From: DATJHM01 sp035493895
GTDB taxonomy: Bacteria; Chloroflexota; Ktedonobacteria; Ktedonobacterales; Ktedonobacteraceae
DNA length: 18,343 nt
NCBI GenBank assembly: GCA_035493895.1
Contig: DATJHM010000115.1
Coordinates: 1 to 18,343 of the forward strand
Direction of reading: 5' to 3'
A program made the position numbers and the translations under genes. Positions 1-7,274 of this stretch are shown here, piece by piece. Numbering within the stretch: the stretch's first letter is position 1; each line of letters begins with the position of its first letter. The notes below the pieces were generated by a model that worked only from the letters and a program-made list of their open reading frames with translations, was not told the origin of the DNA and did no database searches.

Positions 1-116
1 TCAGAAGAGCTATTGATGCCTTGCCTTCTCTCCTCATTGCCGATCCAGACCTGGACGTGGATCTCTATGCGCGGGAGCTGGTGGCGCTCTTTGACCGGGC
101 CACTCGCAAGGAATGA
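1..116 (+). CDS. C-terminal tail of a probable TetR-family transcriptional regulator (5' end outside window)
   Basis: An open frame enters from the left edge (first full codon at base 3) and stops at TGA 114-116, giving about 37 residues that end in YARELVALFDRATRKE. A helical tail with Leu, Phe, Asp, Arg and Ala in this arrangement is common at the end of the ligand-binding domain of TetR-type repressors, where it forms the last helix. No DNA-binding helix-turn-helix is visible because the N-terminus lies outside the window. The next gene starts 81 bp downstream in the same direction, so this could be the local regulator of the hydrolase and membrane protein. The family call rests on a short tail only. 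Confidence 0.45.
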   Translation, partial: RRAIDALPSLLIADPDLDVDLYARELVALFDRATRKE

Positions 117-196
117 GCCAGGGAACTATCCATCGTCGAGGGAAAACGCTCCGCAGATGTAGCGGCATCCCCTCGCGGGTGCCGTGGAGGGAAGAA

Positions 197-787
197 ATGA
201 TTACCTTTGCTATCTATGGAATTGAGGGCTTCAATCCGGCACTCGGATTTGGCCCGTTGCAAGCTGAATTCGAGCGACGTGGTTTCCCCTGCCGACTCGT
301 CGGGATACCCAACCTGAAAACACAGACTCCGAATCGAGATCGCGCTAAGATCATGATCGAAGCCTTGCGTGATGTTGAGGGGGAGCTGGCCCTTCTGGGA
401 ATTTCCAACCACGGGCTGTTCTTGCCGCTCGTGGCGGCAGCCCGACCAGTACGCAGGATCGTGCTGATAAACGCAGTGATCCCACATCCGGGACAATCCT
501 TCCTGAAAGCCTCCAGGCATGAACGGGTCTTCTCTAACATCTACACCCGTTTCATGGCCGCGATAGCTCCCGGTATGACTGAAGTCTGTCCCCTCACCGA
601 GCTTCCCCAGGTGGAATACGTCTACATCTCGGCAGAAAAAGACGATGCTATCCGCCCGCAATGGAAACAATGGGCCGCTCGTGAATATCTCCACGTGGAG
701 CCAGTTATCATCAAGGGCGCGGGGCATGCCAATATTATTCAGCTCTTTATCAACGAAATCGTCGATGCTGCAACGAAGGGGCTCTAG
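197..787 (+). CDS. Small alpha/beta-hydrolase-fold protein
   Basis: 196 residues, starting at ATG 197, which has a good ribosome site (GGAGGGAAG) just upstream; a longer reading from base 113 lacks one. The protein looks like a compact cytosolic alpha/beta hydrolase. A nucleophile-elbow-like turn L-G-I-S-N-H-G places Ser70 after a hydrophobic strand. A late acid follows at Asp149/Asp150 in ISAEKDDAIRP, and the motif GAGHANI supplies His177, the usual order Ser-Asp-His. The elbow departs from the classical G-x-S-x-G because His72 occupies the second Gly position, so the substrate or even catalysis is uncertain. It lies between a TetR-like gene and a membrane protein gene (18 to 24 bp gap), probably co-transcribed. 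No substrate can be assigned. Confidence 0.75.
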   Translation: MITFAIYGIEGFNPALGFGPLQAEFERRGFPCRLVGIPNLKTQTPNRDRAKIMIEALRDVEGELALLGISNHGLFLPLVAAARPVRRIVLINAVIPHPGQSFLKASRHERVFSNIYTRFMAAIAPGMTEVCPLTELPQVEYVYISAEKDDAIRPQWKQWAAREYLHVEPVIIKGAGHANIIQLFINEIVDAATKGL

Positions 788-811
788 CAGGCTCTGTATG
801 AAAGGATGAAT

Positions 812-1429
812 ATGGATACGCAACAACGTACAAACCCTCAGTGGCTCCTGTATCTGCGCTTAGCTATGATGTTGGTGCCGTTGCCTGTTTACTTTGCTAT
901 CCGCTCCTCGGTGGGGAATGATACCAAAGCGCTGGCGATCGCCTGGTTTATTCCAGCTGTCTGGGCGTTAGTTATCTCCCTCTGGCGACGGCGCATCGAG
1001 GGGTTTGGCTTGCTAGGGGTAGCCGCCTACGGCATCGCTCTCGGCATTGCGATCTTCTTCAACACTGGCCCGTTGCCCCTCATGCTCCGTCATGCGGTCG
1101 TGGCTGGTGTAGTTGGACTGGTGCTCCTTGGCTCATCAGCCATGGGAAAGCCTATCATATTAGCCATCGTCCGGCGTACCATGAATGGCACGAAATACAC
1201 TGAGCGGGTTAAAGAGGTCACCGCCGATCCCCAGGTTATCCAGAGAATCACTACGATCACGCTCATCGTTGGCGTCATCTTGCTCGCCGATGCAGTCATC
1301 CAGACCGTGCTGGCGCTGACGCTCTCGGTCGGTGCCTTTCTCGTCGCGACGACCGCTGTCCATTTCGGCGTCATTGGTGTGATTATTCTGACAATGGCAG
1401 TAGTCTTTTGGATCAAATCTCACAGATAG
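812..1429 (+). CDS. VC0807-like polytopic inner-membrane protein
   Basis: About 205 residues with roughly six hydrophobic segments: near the N-terminus (LLYLRLAMMLVPLPVYFAI), then ALAIAWFIPAVWALVISLW, GLLGVAAYGIALGIAIFF, AVVAGVVGLVLLGSS, ITLIVGVILLADAVIQTVL and a last one ending AVVFW. The pattern in the middle (TGPLPLMLRHAVVAGV followed by GKPIILAIVRRTM) resembles the VC0807-like family of membrane proteins, whose function is poorly known. I prefer the ATG at 812 because GAAAGG sits six bases upstream; the ATG at 806 in the same frame has no room for a ribosome site. It follows the hydrolase gene closely and is probably in the same transcript. Confidence 0.75.
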   Translation: MDTQQRTNPQWLLYLRLAMMLVPLPVYFAIRSSVGNDTKALAIAWFIPAVWALVISLWRRRIEGFGLLGVAAYGIALGIAIFFNTGPLPLMLRHAVVAGVVGLVLLGSSAMGKPIILAIVRRTMNGTKYTERVKEVTADPQVIQRITTITLIVGVILLADAVIQTVLALTLSVGAFLVATTAVHFGVIGVIILTMAVVFWIKSHR

Positions 1430-1459
1430 TTGGCTGTGTCGTCAGTTTGCTTTCACAAT

Positions 1460-1802
1460 GTGCGTCAGCTCACCTGGGATGCGCCAACCTGGAAGCGCCA
1501 GTTCCGACGTCGTAGCGTCTACGCAGCGTATGGGTTGCAATAGTGGCAAGAAGGCGTTCATGCAGGCGAACAACACTATGAGGAGATTCGGGCACAAGGG
1601 TTTTCTGGCACAGTCCGGATTGTCCAGCGCTTTATGCAGGCACTACGCGACGACCCAGCGAAAATGACGCTTGCTCCTGCGACAGAGGCAGAACGCTTCT
1701 CTGCAAACATGGCGACCTGATTATTCATCCGCGATCCTGCGCAACTGACCACCGAGAAACAAGCAGAGCTGGAACTGATCTGCCAGCACAGCGAGTCAAT
1801 TC
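1460..1802 (+). pseudogene. ISL3-type transposase relic (C-terminal part, two in-frame stops)
   Basis: In one plus-strand frame the stretch reads QLTWDAPTWKRQFRR, then WQEGVHAGEQHYEEIRAQGF, then GTVRIVQRFMQALRDDP, and later DPAQLTTEKQAELELI. This matches the layout of the linker region of ISL3-family transposases (a W-x-EG segment, an E-I-x-x-x-G-F turn, a V-x-x-F-M-x-x-LR helix, then a Q-x-x-L-x-L-I helix). The frame is broken by TAG at 1541-1543 and TGA at 1718-1720, and both the zinc/HTH N-terminus and the rest of the DDE domain are missing. It abuts the 3' end of the sugar kinase pseudogene on the opposite strand. No terminal inverted repeats were identified. Confidence 0.6.
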
Positions 1803-2734
1803 AAAGGCAGAGTGTGTAGCAGCTTCAGAACCTTCTCGCGATGAGGGAGGGACGGCCTTGCACCGAGCTTTGTCGTGGTCAGGGCTGCCGCTGCGCTGGC
1901 AAACGGACCAGCCTTTTCGAGTGACTGGCCTTCGGCGAGTGCCACCGCCAGCGCAGCGGCAAATGCATCTCCCGCTCCGGTGGTATCCACAGCAGGCACA
2001 GCAATCCTCGGTAGCCACTTTTCACCCTCTCTCCAGATGAGCAGGTTCCCCAGCGCACCTGCCTGGATTGCGACAATCCTCACGCCTCGTTGCAATAGAT
2101 ACCTGGCAGCCTCGCGGGCAGAATCCTGGTCCTCGACCGCAATACCCGTCAGTGTTTGTGCTTCTTTCGCATCGGGTTTGATCACATCCACCAGCGAAAA
2201 CAACGCACTGGTGACAGAGGCCGCCGGTGCTGGATCAAATAGCGTACATGCGCCTGCCTCGCGTCCCAGTTGCAGCACCATTTTTGCCGCTTCCTGCGAA
2301 ATTTCCAGTTGCGTCGAGACAACCTTTGCCTCCGCAATCACCTCCCGGGCACGCTGCACATCCTCAACTTTCAGACTTGCGCTTGCCCCCAACGCTACCA
2401 TCATCTGTTTCTTTCCCTGCATATCGACGTGAATGAGCTACATCCCCGTCTCATGCGCTTCGTCCTGCATGATATAGCTTGTGTCTATGCCCTCATCCTT
2501 GAGCTTCTCGATGATCTCATCTCCGCGCTGGTCCGCACCCACACGTGCGACAAGGGCCACACGTGCGCCAAGTCGAGCCGCTTCTACCGCCTGATTCGAC
2601 GCTTTACTCCCGGGTAGTTTCAGAAAGGTCGTGCCCACTGCGGTCTCTCCCTTGGTAGGAAGATGTCGGCCTTGCACGACATAATCGGTATATGCTCCTC
2701 CAACCACGACAAGGTCCCATCGTGTCTGTCGCAT
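1796..2734 (-). pseudogene. PfkB/ribokinase-family sugar kinase interrupted by one in-frame TAG
   Basis: Starting at ATG 2734 the frame codes for a ribokinase-like kinase: a strand VVVGGAYTDYVV, the substrate loop GSKASNQAVEAARLGARVA (usually GGK), and the lid region ending DEAHETGM. A TAG (bases 2438-2440) follows, and the same frame then continues LIHVDMQGKKQMMVALGAS, through FDPAP, to the PfkB signature DTTGAGDAFAAAL with its catalytic Asp, ending at TGA 1796-1798. Without the stop it would be about 312 residues, the normal length. Nothing else is disturbed, so the lesion is a single codon. A restart at ATG 2422 lacks a ribosome site and would lack the substrate half. It is the last gene of the operon, 18 bp after the oxalate decarboxylase. 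Likely recently inactivated, or a sequencing error. Confidence 0.8.
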
Positions 2735-2752
2735 GGCTCTCTCTCCTCTTCC

Positions 2753-3925
2753 TCATACGATTGGTCGTTTCTCTTTGCGCAATGTACTCATCACGGTTTG
2801 ATCAAGATGCAGATGTGCCTGCACCAGTTCACGCGGTGTCAACGCCATCCATTGATTGAGTGATAGATCGGCGAAACGACTACTCTTGAACATTTCCAAA
2901 AAGCATAATGGGGTATCGCCGGTATTCTCGACATAGTGACCCATCGCAAATGGCACGTAGCCAACATCGCCCTCCTGATAATCGAAGGTACGCGCCCTCC
3001 CACCGGAGGCGAAGACGGTCATACGTCCCTGCCCTTCTATGTAGTATTGCCATTCGTCGTTGTTGGGATGCCAGTGCATCTCGCGCATCGCGCCCGGCTC
3101 GATCTCGACCAACGCCATGGCAATTGCGGTCGCCACCGGAAAATTGCTTGAGTCGGCAATGCGTACAGTGCCACCAGGAATACGGATGGACTGCTGTTTC
3201 AGCAGGTGATAACTGAAGCTCTGCGGCACCGGACCTGCGGGACTCTTCACCATGTCGAGGGTCAGCGCACCGGGGATGTTGCTCTGAAAGATGTAGCGTT
3301 CGTGGGAGGGGATGGAGGCAAAATGCTGTTGGGCAACGCCAAAGTTTTTTGCCAGTACCTCGCGCGGCGTGTGAGCAAACCAGTCGCTCAAAAGAAAGGT
3401 CTCATTCTCGGAGAAGTGACCATCATCGAACACGAGCAAGAATTCGCATCCCTCGGCCATTCCCTGAATGGAATGGGGAATGCCAGCGGGAAAGTACCAC
3501 AGGTCACCCTCGCCCACATCATCGGCGAAATTGCGCCCATCCTGATCAATTGCCGTGATACGTGCGCGCCCATTGAGCATATAGGACCACTCCGCCTGCT
3601 TATGCCAGTGCATCTCACGCACGCCGCCGGGCGTCAGGCGCATATCCACGCCCGCCAGTGTCGTAGCAATCGGTAGCTCGCGCGCTGTTACCTCACGGGC
3701 CCATCCACCCTCTTCGATCCGTGTATGTGCTTGAGAAAAAGAAAATTTGAGATTGGGAATCGTACCATAATCGGTTGGAGGCGGAGAGAGCAGGTCTGGA
3801 TTCTGGCGATCCAGTACGACATTGCGCGGGCCGGGGTCAGTCGCGCCCGCGCCGTCTCGCATAGGCTGAGGAAAATCATTCGCATCACTGCCATGCTGCT
3901 GAGCTGAGGTATTCATAGTAGGCAT
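2753..3925 (-). CDS. oxdC: Bicupin oxalate decarboxylase (OxdC-like)
   Basis: 390 residues, a two-domain cupin. Domain 1 carries the manganese ligands His106, His108 and Glu112 (HWHKQAE) and His151 (GIPHS). Domain 2 carries His284, His286 and Glu291 (HWHPNNDE) and His330. In the established Bacillus subtilis enzyme a lid with sequence SENS supplies the proton-donating Glu that makes the enzyme a decarboxylase (oxalate to formate plus CO2) rather than an oxidase. Here the lid reads SENE at 172-175, keeping that Glu173; the domain 2 Glu344 is also present. No signal peptide is seen, so it is probably cytosolic. It starts 15 bp after the dehydrogenase gene, with GGAAGG upstream; a second in-frame ATG nine bases on is also possible. 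The product formate fits the neighbouring C1-type dehydrogenase. Confidence 0.9.
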   Translation of the reverse strand: MPTMNTSAQQHGSDANDFPQPMRDGAGATDPGPRNVVLDRQNPDLLSPPPTDYGTIPNLKFSFSQAHTRIEEGGWAREVTARELPIATTLAGVDMRLTPGGVREMHWHKQAEWSYMLNGRARITAIDQDGRNFADDVGEGDLWYFPAGIPHSIQGMAEGCEFLLVFDDGHFSENETFLLSDWFAHTPREVLAKNFGVAQQHFASIPSHERYIFQSNIPGALTLDMVKSPAGPVPQSFSYHLLKQQSIRIPGGTVRIADSSNFPVATAIAMALVEIEPGAMREMHWHPNNDEWQYYIEGQGRMTVFASGGRARTFDYQEGDVGYVPFAMGHYVENTGDTPLCFLEMFKSSRFADLSLNQWMALTPRELVQAHLHLDQTVMSTLRKEKRPIV

Positions 3926-3940
3926 GTTCCTTCCCTGTAT

Positions 3941-5134
3941 TTATCGCGTGGGATCAAGTACAACTTTGATGTAGCCATCGCTACGCTGATCGAACTTCTC
4001 GAAAGCATCGTGAGCCTGCGAAAGTGGCAGGCGATGCGAGACAATTTTGCCAGGCTTTGCGCGGCCGCTGATAATTAGATCGCGCAACTGCGTATTGTAG
4101 CGCTCATCGTCGTCGCGGCCCATGCCAATCTTGATGCTTTTCTTAAACAACATCTGCCAGGGAACGGTAAGGTCGCCACGCCGCTCGATCTCTCCAACGG
4201 GCCTCGCATCATCGGGCAAGAAGACGCCAATAATGCCCAGGCGCCCATTCGGGTTGATGAGGCGTGCAAGATCGTGAATGACCTGGTCTGGCCTTTCCTG
4301 AGCGGGATTGGTCCGATCACGTGCCTGAAAGCCAATCGCATCGATGGCGCAATTGACGCCGCCCATCGCTTCCTGTCCGCGCCACGCCGCTCCGGCCCCC
4401 TTGCGTGCCTGCCCACGCAGTTCCAGAATTTGTTCCACTGGATCACCCATGCTGAAATCAATGGGGATCGCACCAAGCTCTTCCGCCTTCTTGAGGCGTT
4501 CAGGGATATAATCGATCACGTAGACCTCATTGGCACCACGCAAGAACGAGCTATAGGCTGCGAGCAGCCCAATGGCTCCCGCTCCAAAGATCGCCACACT
4601 ATCGCCGGGCGAGACCTGCGCCAGTTCGGTCGCATGGTAGCCCGATGGAAAGGCATCGGCAAGCAACACAAAGTCGTTTTCCAGATCATCGCCCGGCTCT
4701 CCAGGCAAGCGGAGACAGTTTGCGTCCGCGAAGGGGATACGGACCAGTTCTGTTTGCGCACCCCGGTAGTTGCCCATGCCAGGATACCCATAGGCCGCGC
4801 CCGTCGAGCCAGGATGCGTCATCAGGCAAGAGGCGCTATAGCCACGCACGCAGTTGTAGCAGAAGCCACAACAGATGTGCGTAGGAACAACGATGCGGTC
4901 GCCCTTCTGGAGTGAGGCAACGGCGGGTCCGAGTTCTTCGACCACTCCCAGTGGCTCATGACCAATCACCATCCCATTGACCTCGCCCATGCGCCCTTCA
5001 TAGATGTGCAGATCGGTACCACAGATAGCTGTCGAGGTAACACGCATCAAGACATCAGTCGGAGCCTCGATGCAGGCATCCTCAACCGTCTCGACATGCA
5101 GGACCTTGTCACTACGCAATACCACAGCTTTCAT
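3941..5134 (-). CDS. Zinc-dependent medium-chain dehydrogenase, glutathione-independent formaldehyde dehydrogenase-like
   Basis: 397 residues with a medium-chain alcohol dehydrogenase layout. Catalytic zinc region: Cys38 in ICGTDLH, then His59 and Glu60 in GHEPLG. Structural zinc loop: Cys89, Cys92, Cys95 and Cys103 with spacing 2-2-7. A long insert (residues about 105-150, STGAAYGYPGMGNYRGAQTE) and the NAD-binding turn FGAGAIGLLAA follow. This insert and the length near 400 are typical of glutathione-independent formaldehyde dehydrogenases and their relatives, which oxidise aldehydes or secondary alcohols with NAD. ATG 5134 has a strong GAGGAG five bases upstream. First gene of a minus-strand operon with oxalate decarboxylase and a sugar kinase. 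The real substrate cannot be fixed from sequence; formaldehyde is the best guess because the next enzyme also yields formate. Confidence 0.88.
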   Translation of the reverse strand: MKAVVLRSDKVLHVETVEDACIEAPTDVLMRVTSTAICGTDLHIYEGRMGEVNGMVIGHEPLGVVEELGPAVASLQKGDRIVVPTHICCGFCYNCVRGYSASCLMTHPGSTGAAYGYPGMGNYRGAQTELVRIPFADANCLRLPGEPGDDLENDFVLLADAFPSGYHATELAQVSPGDSVAIFGAGAIGLLAAYSSFLRGANEVYVIDYIPERLKKAEELGAIPIDFSMGDPVEQILELRGQARKGAGAAWRGQEAMGGVNCAIDAIGFQARDRTNPAQERPDQVIHDLARLINPNGRLGIIGVFLPDDARPVGEIERRGDLTVPWQMLFKKSIKIGMGRDDDERYNTQLRDLIISGRAKPGKIVSHRLPLSQAHDAFEKFDQRSDGYIKVVLDPTR

Positions 5135-5191
5135 ACGATCTCCTCTTTTTTCATAACCCTCTGCTCAAAGTATCTTTGGCTGCCGCTACCT

Positions 5192-5210
5192 GCGCCTGCC
5201 CCGCGCCTGC
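5192..5210. repeat. Two 8-bp direct repeats one helical turn apart upstream of the dehydrogenase operon
   Basis: GCGCCTGC occurs at 5192-5199 and again at 5203-5210, 11 bp apart, about 58 to 76 bp before the dehydrogenase start codon. The spacing would put both copies on the same DNA face, which could suit a regulator. It may equally be chance in a GC-rich patch. Confidence 0.25.
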
Positions 5211-5228
5211 AACATACAACAATCAAGA

Positions 5229-5275
5229 TAAATATTTGAAGAAAATGCCCAAAGAGCATTTTCTTCAAATATTTA
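5229..5275. repeat. Perfect 20-bp inverted repeat with 7-nt loop
   Basis: Bases 5229-5248 are the exact reverse complement of 5256-5275 (arms beginning TAAATATTTGAAG), separated by CCAAAGA. The arms are AT-rich, unlike the surroundings. It lies about 95 bp upstream of the dehydrogenase start and about 100 bp beyond the 3' end of the opposing pseudogene (which also reads on the minus strand and points toward it). No T-run follows on either strand. It could block read-through from the upstream pseudogene into the operon, be a regulator site, or be a small mobile-element end. Confidence 0.8.
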
Positions 5276-5373
5276 GAAAAGATGTGAAAAATGTCAGCAA
5301 GCATATACCACAACTACAAGAAAGTATTTGCCCCAGCCAGACACACAAGCATATAGAAAAACAAACATACTCT

Positions 5374-6050
5374 TCAGAGGTGACACGCTGTGCCGGGAGA
5401 TTCTGTGACTGAGCATTTTGCAGGGCACACCCATTTTTCCCAGAGTGATTGAAGGGGCGCTTCCCATTCGTAGCGCCGTTCCTCAACTTCCCAGGGTTCC
5501 GCCTTGCCACCTTTCAGGCGCATATAGCCACGTGGATAGGCGGGACCTCCAAAGCCGATTTCGTCCCGGGCATAGTAGGCCTGTACTGTATCCTGCATGA
5601 TCAGGTTCCAGAAGCGGTGGATCGATATTTTTGCCAGATCTCCTCGCCTGCCGGGGGATTGCCATCGTGAATGCTCTTGAGTACAGTATCCTGAGCAAGC
5701 GGATCAAGCTGTATGAAGGAGGCATGATAGCGATGTTGTGCGATGGCATCGATGGCTTGCAGCCCCAGGCGATGCCATCGCACAACATCGGGCGGCATAA
5801 TCCCACCAGGACGCCGCGCACATGATAGAAAAAGCCAATCATGCCGTTGAGCAAGGCCAGCAGCGAAGTGATTGGCAAAAGTGTTCGTGCCACCGTGCGA
5901 CTCCAGCTTGTTCCGATGCCCGCAATCATCAGCAGGGGGGCAATAAGAATGGGCGACCATTGAATGCGAAATGAGAAATTGTTTTTGTAGTGAGAATAGA
6001 ATGTATAGTGGATCCATAGAACGAGACCACAAAAAGAGGTGGCAGAAGAT
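5374..6050 (-). pseudogene. Membrane protein with a gluconate 2-dehydrogenase subunit 3-like domain, frameshifted and N-terminally truncated
   Basis: Read on the minus strand from the IS3 relic downward. A first frame gives two or three hydrophobic segments (starting near SHYKNNFSFRIQWSP, then LIAPLLMIAGIG, then SLLALLNGMIGFFYHVRG). At about 5800-5825 the frame changes, and the next part reads GLQAIDAIAQHRYHASF, then LDPLAQDTVLKSIHDG. A second shift at the A-run near 5625 leads to FWNLIMQDTVQAYYARD, then FGGPAYPRGYMRL. The latter parts resemble gluconate 2-dehydrogenase subunit 3, a small partner of GMC flavoprotein oxidoreductases. The tail PAYPRGY followed by EPWE is characteristic. No GMC oxidoreductase or cytochrome subunit is nearby. 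Two frameshifts and a missing N-terminus make it non-functional. The 5' boundary near 6050 is approximate. Confidence 0.65.
5731..5790. repeat. Perfect 21-bp inverted repeat at the frameshift of the pseudogene
   Basis: Bases 5731-5751 are the exact reverse complement of 5770-5790, with an 18-base spacer. The left arm (read on the minus strand) encodes the IDAIAQHR part that fits the protein family, whereas the other arm lies at the point where the reading frame is lost. It could be a template-switch scar. Confidence 0.85.
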
Positions 6051-6062
6051 ACAATAGCAAGC

Positions 6063-6351
6063 ATGAGAAAACAACATACGGCCAGTTTCAAAGCCCAAGT
6101 CGTCCAGGAATTGTTGAAGGAAGACAAGACGATTGCCGCAGAATATGAATGAGGTCCATCCAACACAACTGAGGCGATGGAAGAGTGTCGCTTTAGACGG
6201 CCTGCCGAGCCTCTTTGAGGGAAAAGACTCCGTAGCTGCTTTGCGAGCCGAATATGAAGAACGTCTCAATGACCTCTATGGGGACATCGGACGATTCACC
6301 ACCCAGTTGACCTGGTTGAAAAAATCTGGCCTTGAACCTGAGTCGAGATGA
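6063..6351 (+). pseudogene. IS3-family OrfA, broken by a 4-bp insertion
   Basis: ATG 6063 begins MRKQHTASFKAQVVQELLKE, continuing DKTIAAEYE to a TGA at 6150-6152. Four extra bases there shift the frame, and a second frame carries on directly with VHPTQLRRWKSVALDGLP, a linker and LYGDIGRFTTQLTWLKK. Joined, this is a complete short OrfA of the IS3 family: a helix-turn-helix N-terminus that contacts the IS ends, followed by a leucine-rich helix. The C-terminal part ends at TGA 6349-6351. The orfA start overlaps the sequence that once formed the N-terminus of the opposing membrane-protein gene, so insertion of this IS probably truncated that gene. Confidence 0.75.
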
Positions 6352-6360
6352 GCGGTTCCG

Positions 6361-6596
6361 TTTCATTTCTATGGATCACGAAAGATTACTGCTCAATTAC
6401 AGCAAGAAGGAGTTGAGGTCAACCTCAAAGCTGTCCAACGGCATATGCGCGAGATGGGGATTGAGGGAATCAGCGCTGGTCCGAATTTGAGCAAGCGTAC
6501 GCAAAAGGAGGGGATTTTCCCTTATCTGCTGCGCCACATGAGCAGTCAGTACCCGAACCATATTTGGGGCTGGATATCACCTATATTCGCTCTGAG
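6361..6596 (+). pseudogene. IS3-family OrfB fragment (middle part of the transposase)
   Basis: The frame reads FHFYGSRKITAQLQQEGVEV, then VQRHMREMGIEGISAGPNLS, then PYLLRHMSSQYPNHIWG. One missing G near 6568 shifts the frame, after which LDITYIR is read. YGSRKI, the RHMREMGI helix and the DITYI strand with the first catalytic Asp are standard IS3 OrfB landmarks. About 70 N-terminal residues are missing and the sequence stops soon after the first catalytic Asp, so the second Asp, the Glu and the right end of the IS are lost. Confidence 0.75.
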
Positions 6597-6683
6597 AAAA
6601 ACGACAAAAACGTTTTCTCTCTGGAGCATTTTAGATTGCAGTATACTGTTCGTAGGAACAGAAACTGCTAAAAAAAACGGAAC

Positions 6684-7274
6684 GTGATGGGGATGATGGT
6701 GAAGGAATCTCCCGTCAGAATGGTGGCCGCCGATGTTCCGGGCCAAGGCTGCATGTATTACCTCGTCAATAGCCAATGTGATTTTCTCGCAGAAGTCAAG
6801 GAGTTTTTAGACTGGAAAGCTGTGACCAAGCGTGCTCCAGCTACGGTGAAGGCATACTGCTTTCGGTTGTTCTGGTATTATCGCTTTTTAACACAGCGAA
6901 ACTTGAATGTCTTTGAGGCGACTCCATCAGATCTCACTGAGTTTGTCATCTGGCTTTGTAATCCCTATCGAGACATAGAGAGTGTCACTCCCATCTATGC
7001 GCTCAGCCCTCTGACAGCAACAAGTGTCAATCTCATTCTCCAGGCGGTTGGATCTCTGTATCATTTTCTGGTACGTCGTGGCAAGCTTGTCGAATCCCCA
7101 GTAGTCTACGTTGACGTACCACGAGGAAAATGGCTCAAAGAAGGTGGCCTCTTAGCTCATACTCGTCGCGGGCAAGCAGTAGTCCAACGGATGGAAATGA
7201 AACTCAAGGAACCAGATCTGCGATCTGGAGCATCGAGCAGTCGAGTCTTCACGATCTCCAAATCGAGCAGGTGA
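6684..7274 (+). pseudogene. Tyrosine recombinase/integrase, N-terminal DNA-binding domain only
   Basis: 196 residues. The first 120 form a helical SAM-like core-binding domain as in phage-type integrases: FLAEVKEFLDWKAVTKRAPA, then TVKAYCFRLFWYYRFLTQR, a D-L-T-E-F-V-I-W-L helix, and a last helix VNLILQAVGSLYHFLVRRGK. A linker (GLLAHTRRG, then ERMEMKLKEPD-like residues) normally leads into the catalytic domain. Here the frame instead runs, from about base 7213, into sequence belonging to an antisense transposase fragment and stops. None of the catalytic Arg, His or Tyr residues is present. The start is unclear: GTG 6684, ATG 6687 or ATG 6720, the last with GAAGGA upstream. Could still make a DNA-binding fragment, but a truncated gene is more likely. 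Confidence 0.65.

Noticed and set aside
1875..2432. Long plus-strand open frame across the kinase
   Set aside because: Antisense shadow of the kinase coding sequence, rich in Ala, Ser and Pro, with no motif.
2420..2440. Translational recoding of TAG in the kinase
   Set aside because: TAG serves as an ordinary stop in neighbouring genes and no recoding element is evident; a simple nonsense mutation is more likely.
3206..3676. 156-residue plus-strand open frame
   Set aside because: Lies entirely within the oxalate decarboxylase, whose active-site residues prove the minus-strand reading.
5298..5355. Two copies of CAAGCATATA (5298-5307 and 5346-5355)
   Set aside because: Only two short AT-rich copies with no relation to a gene start; no sign of a longer array.
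7215..7235. Small palindrome AGATC-TGC-GATCT at the integrase/transposase join
   Set aside because: Too short to count as an attachment or IS end, and no matching copy was seen elsewhere in the window.
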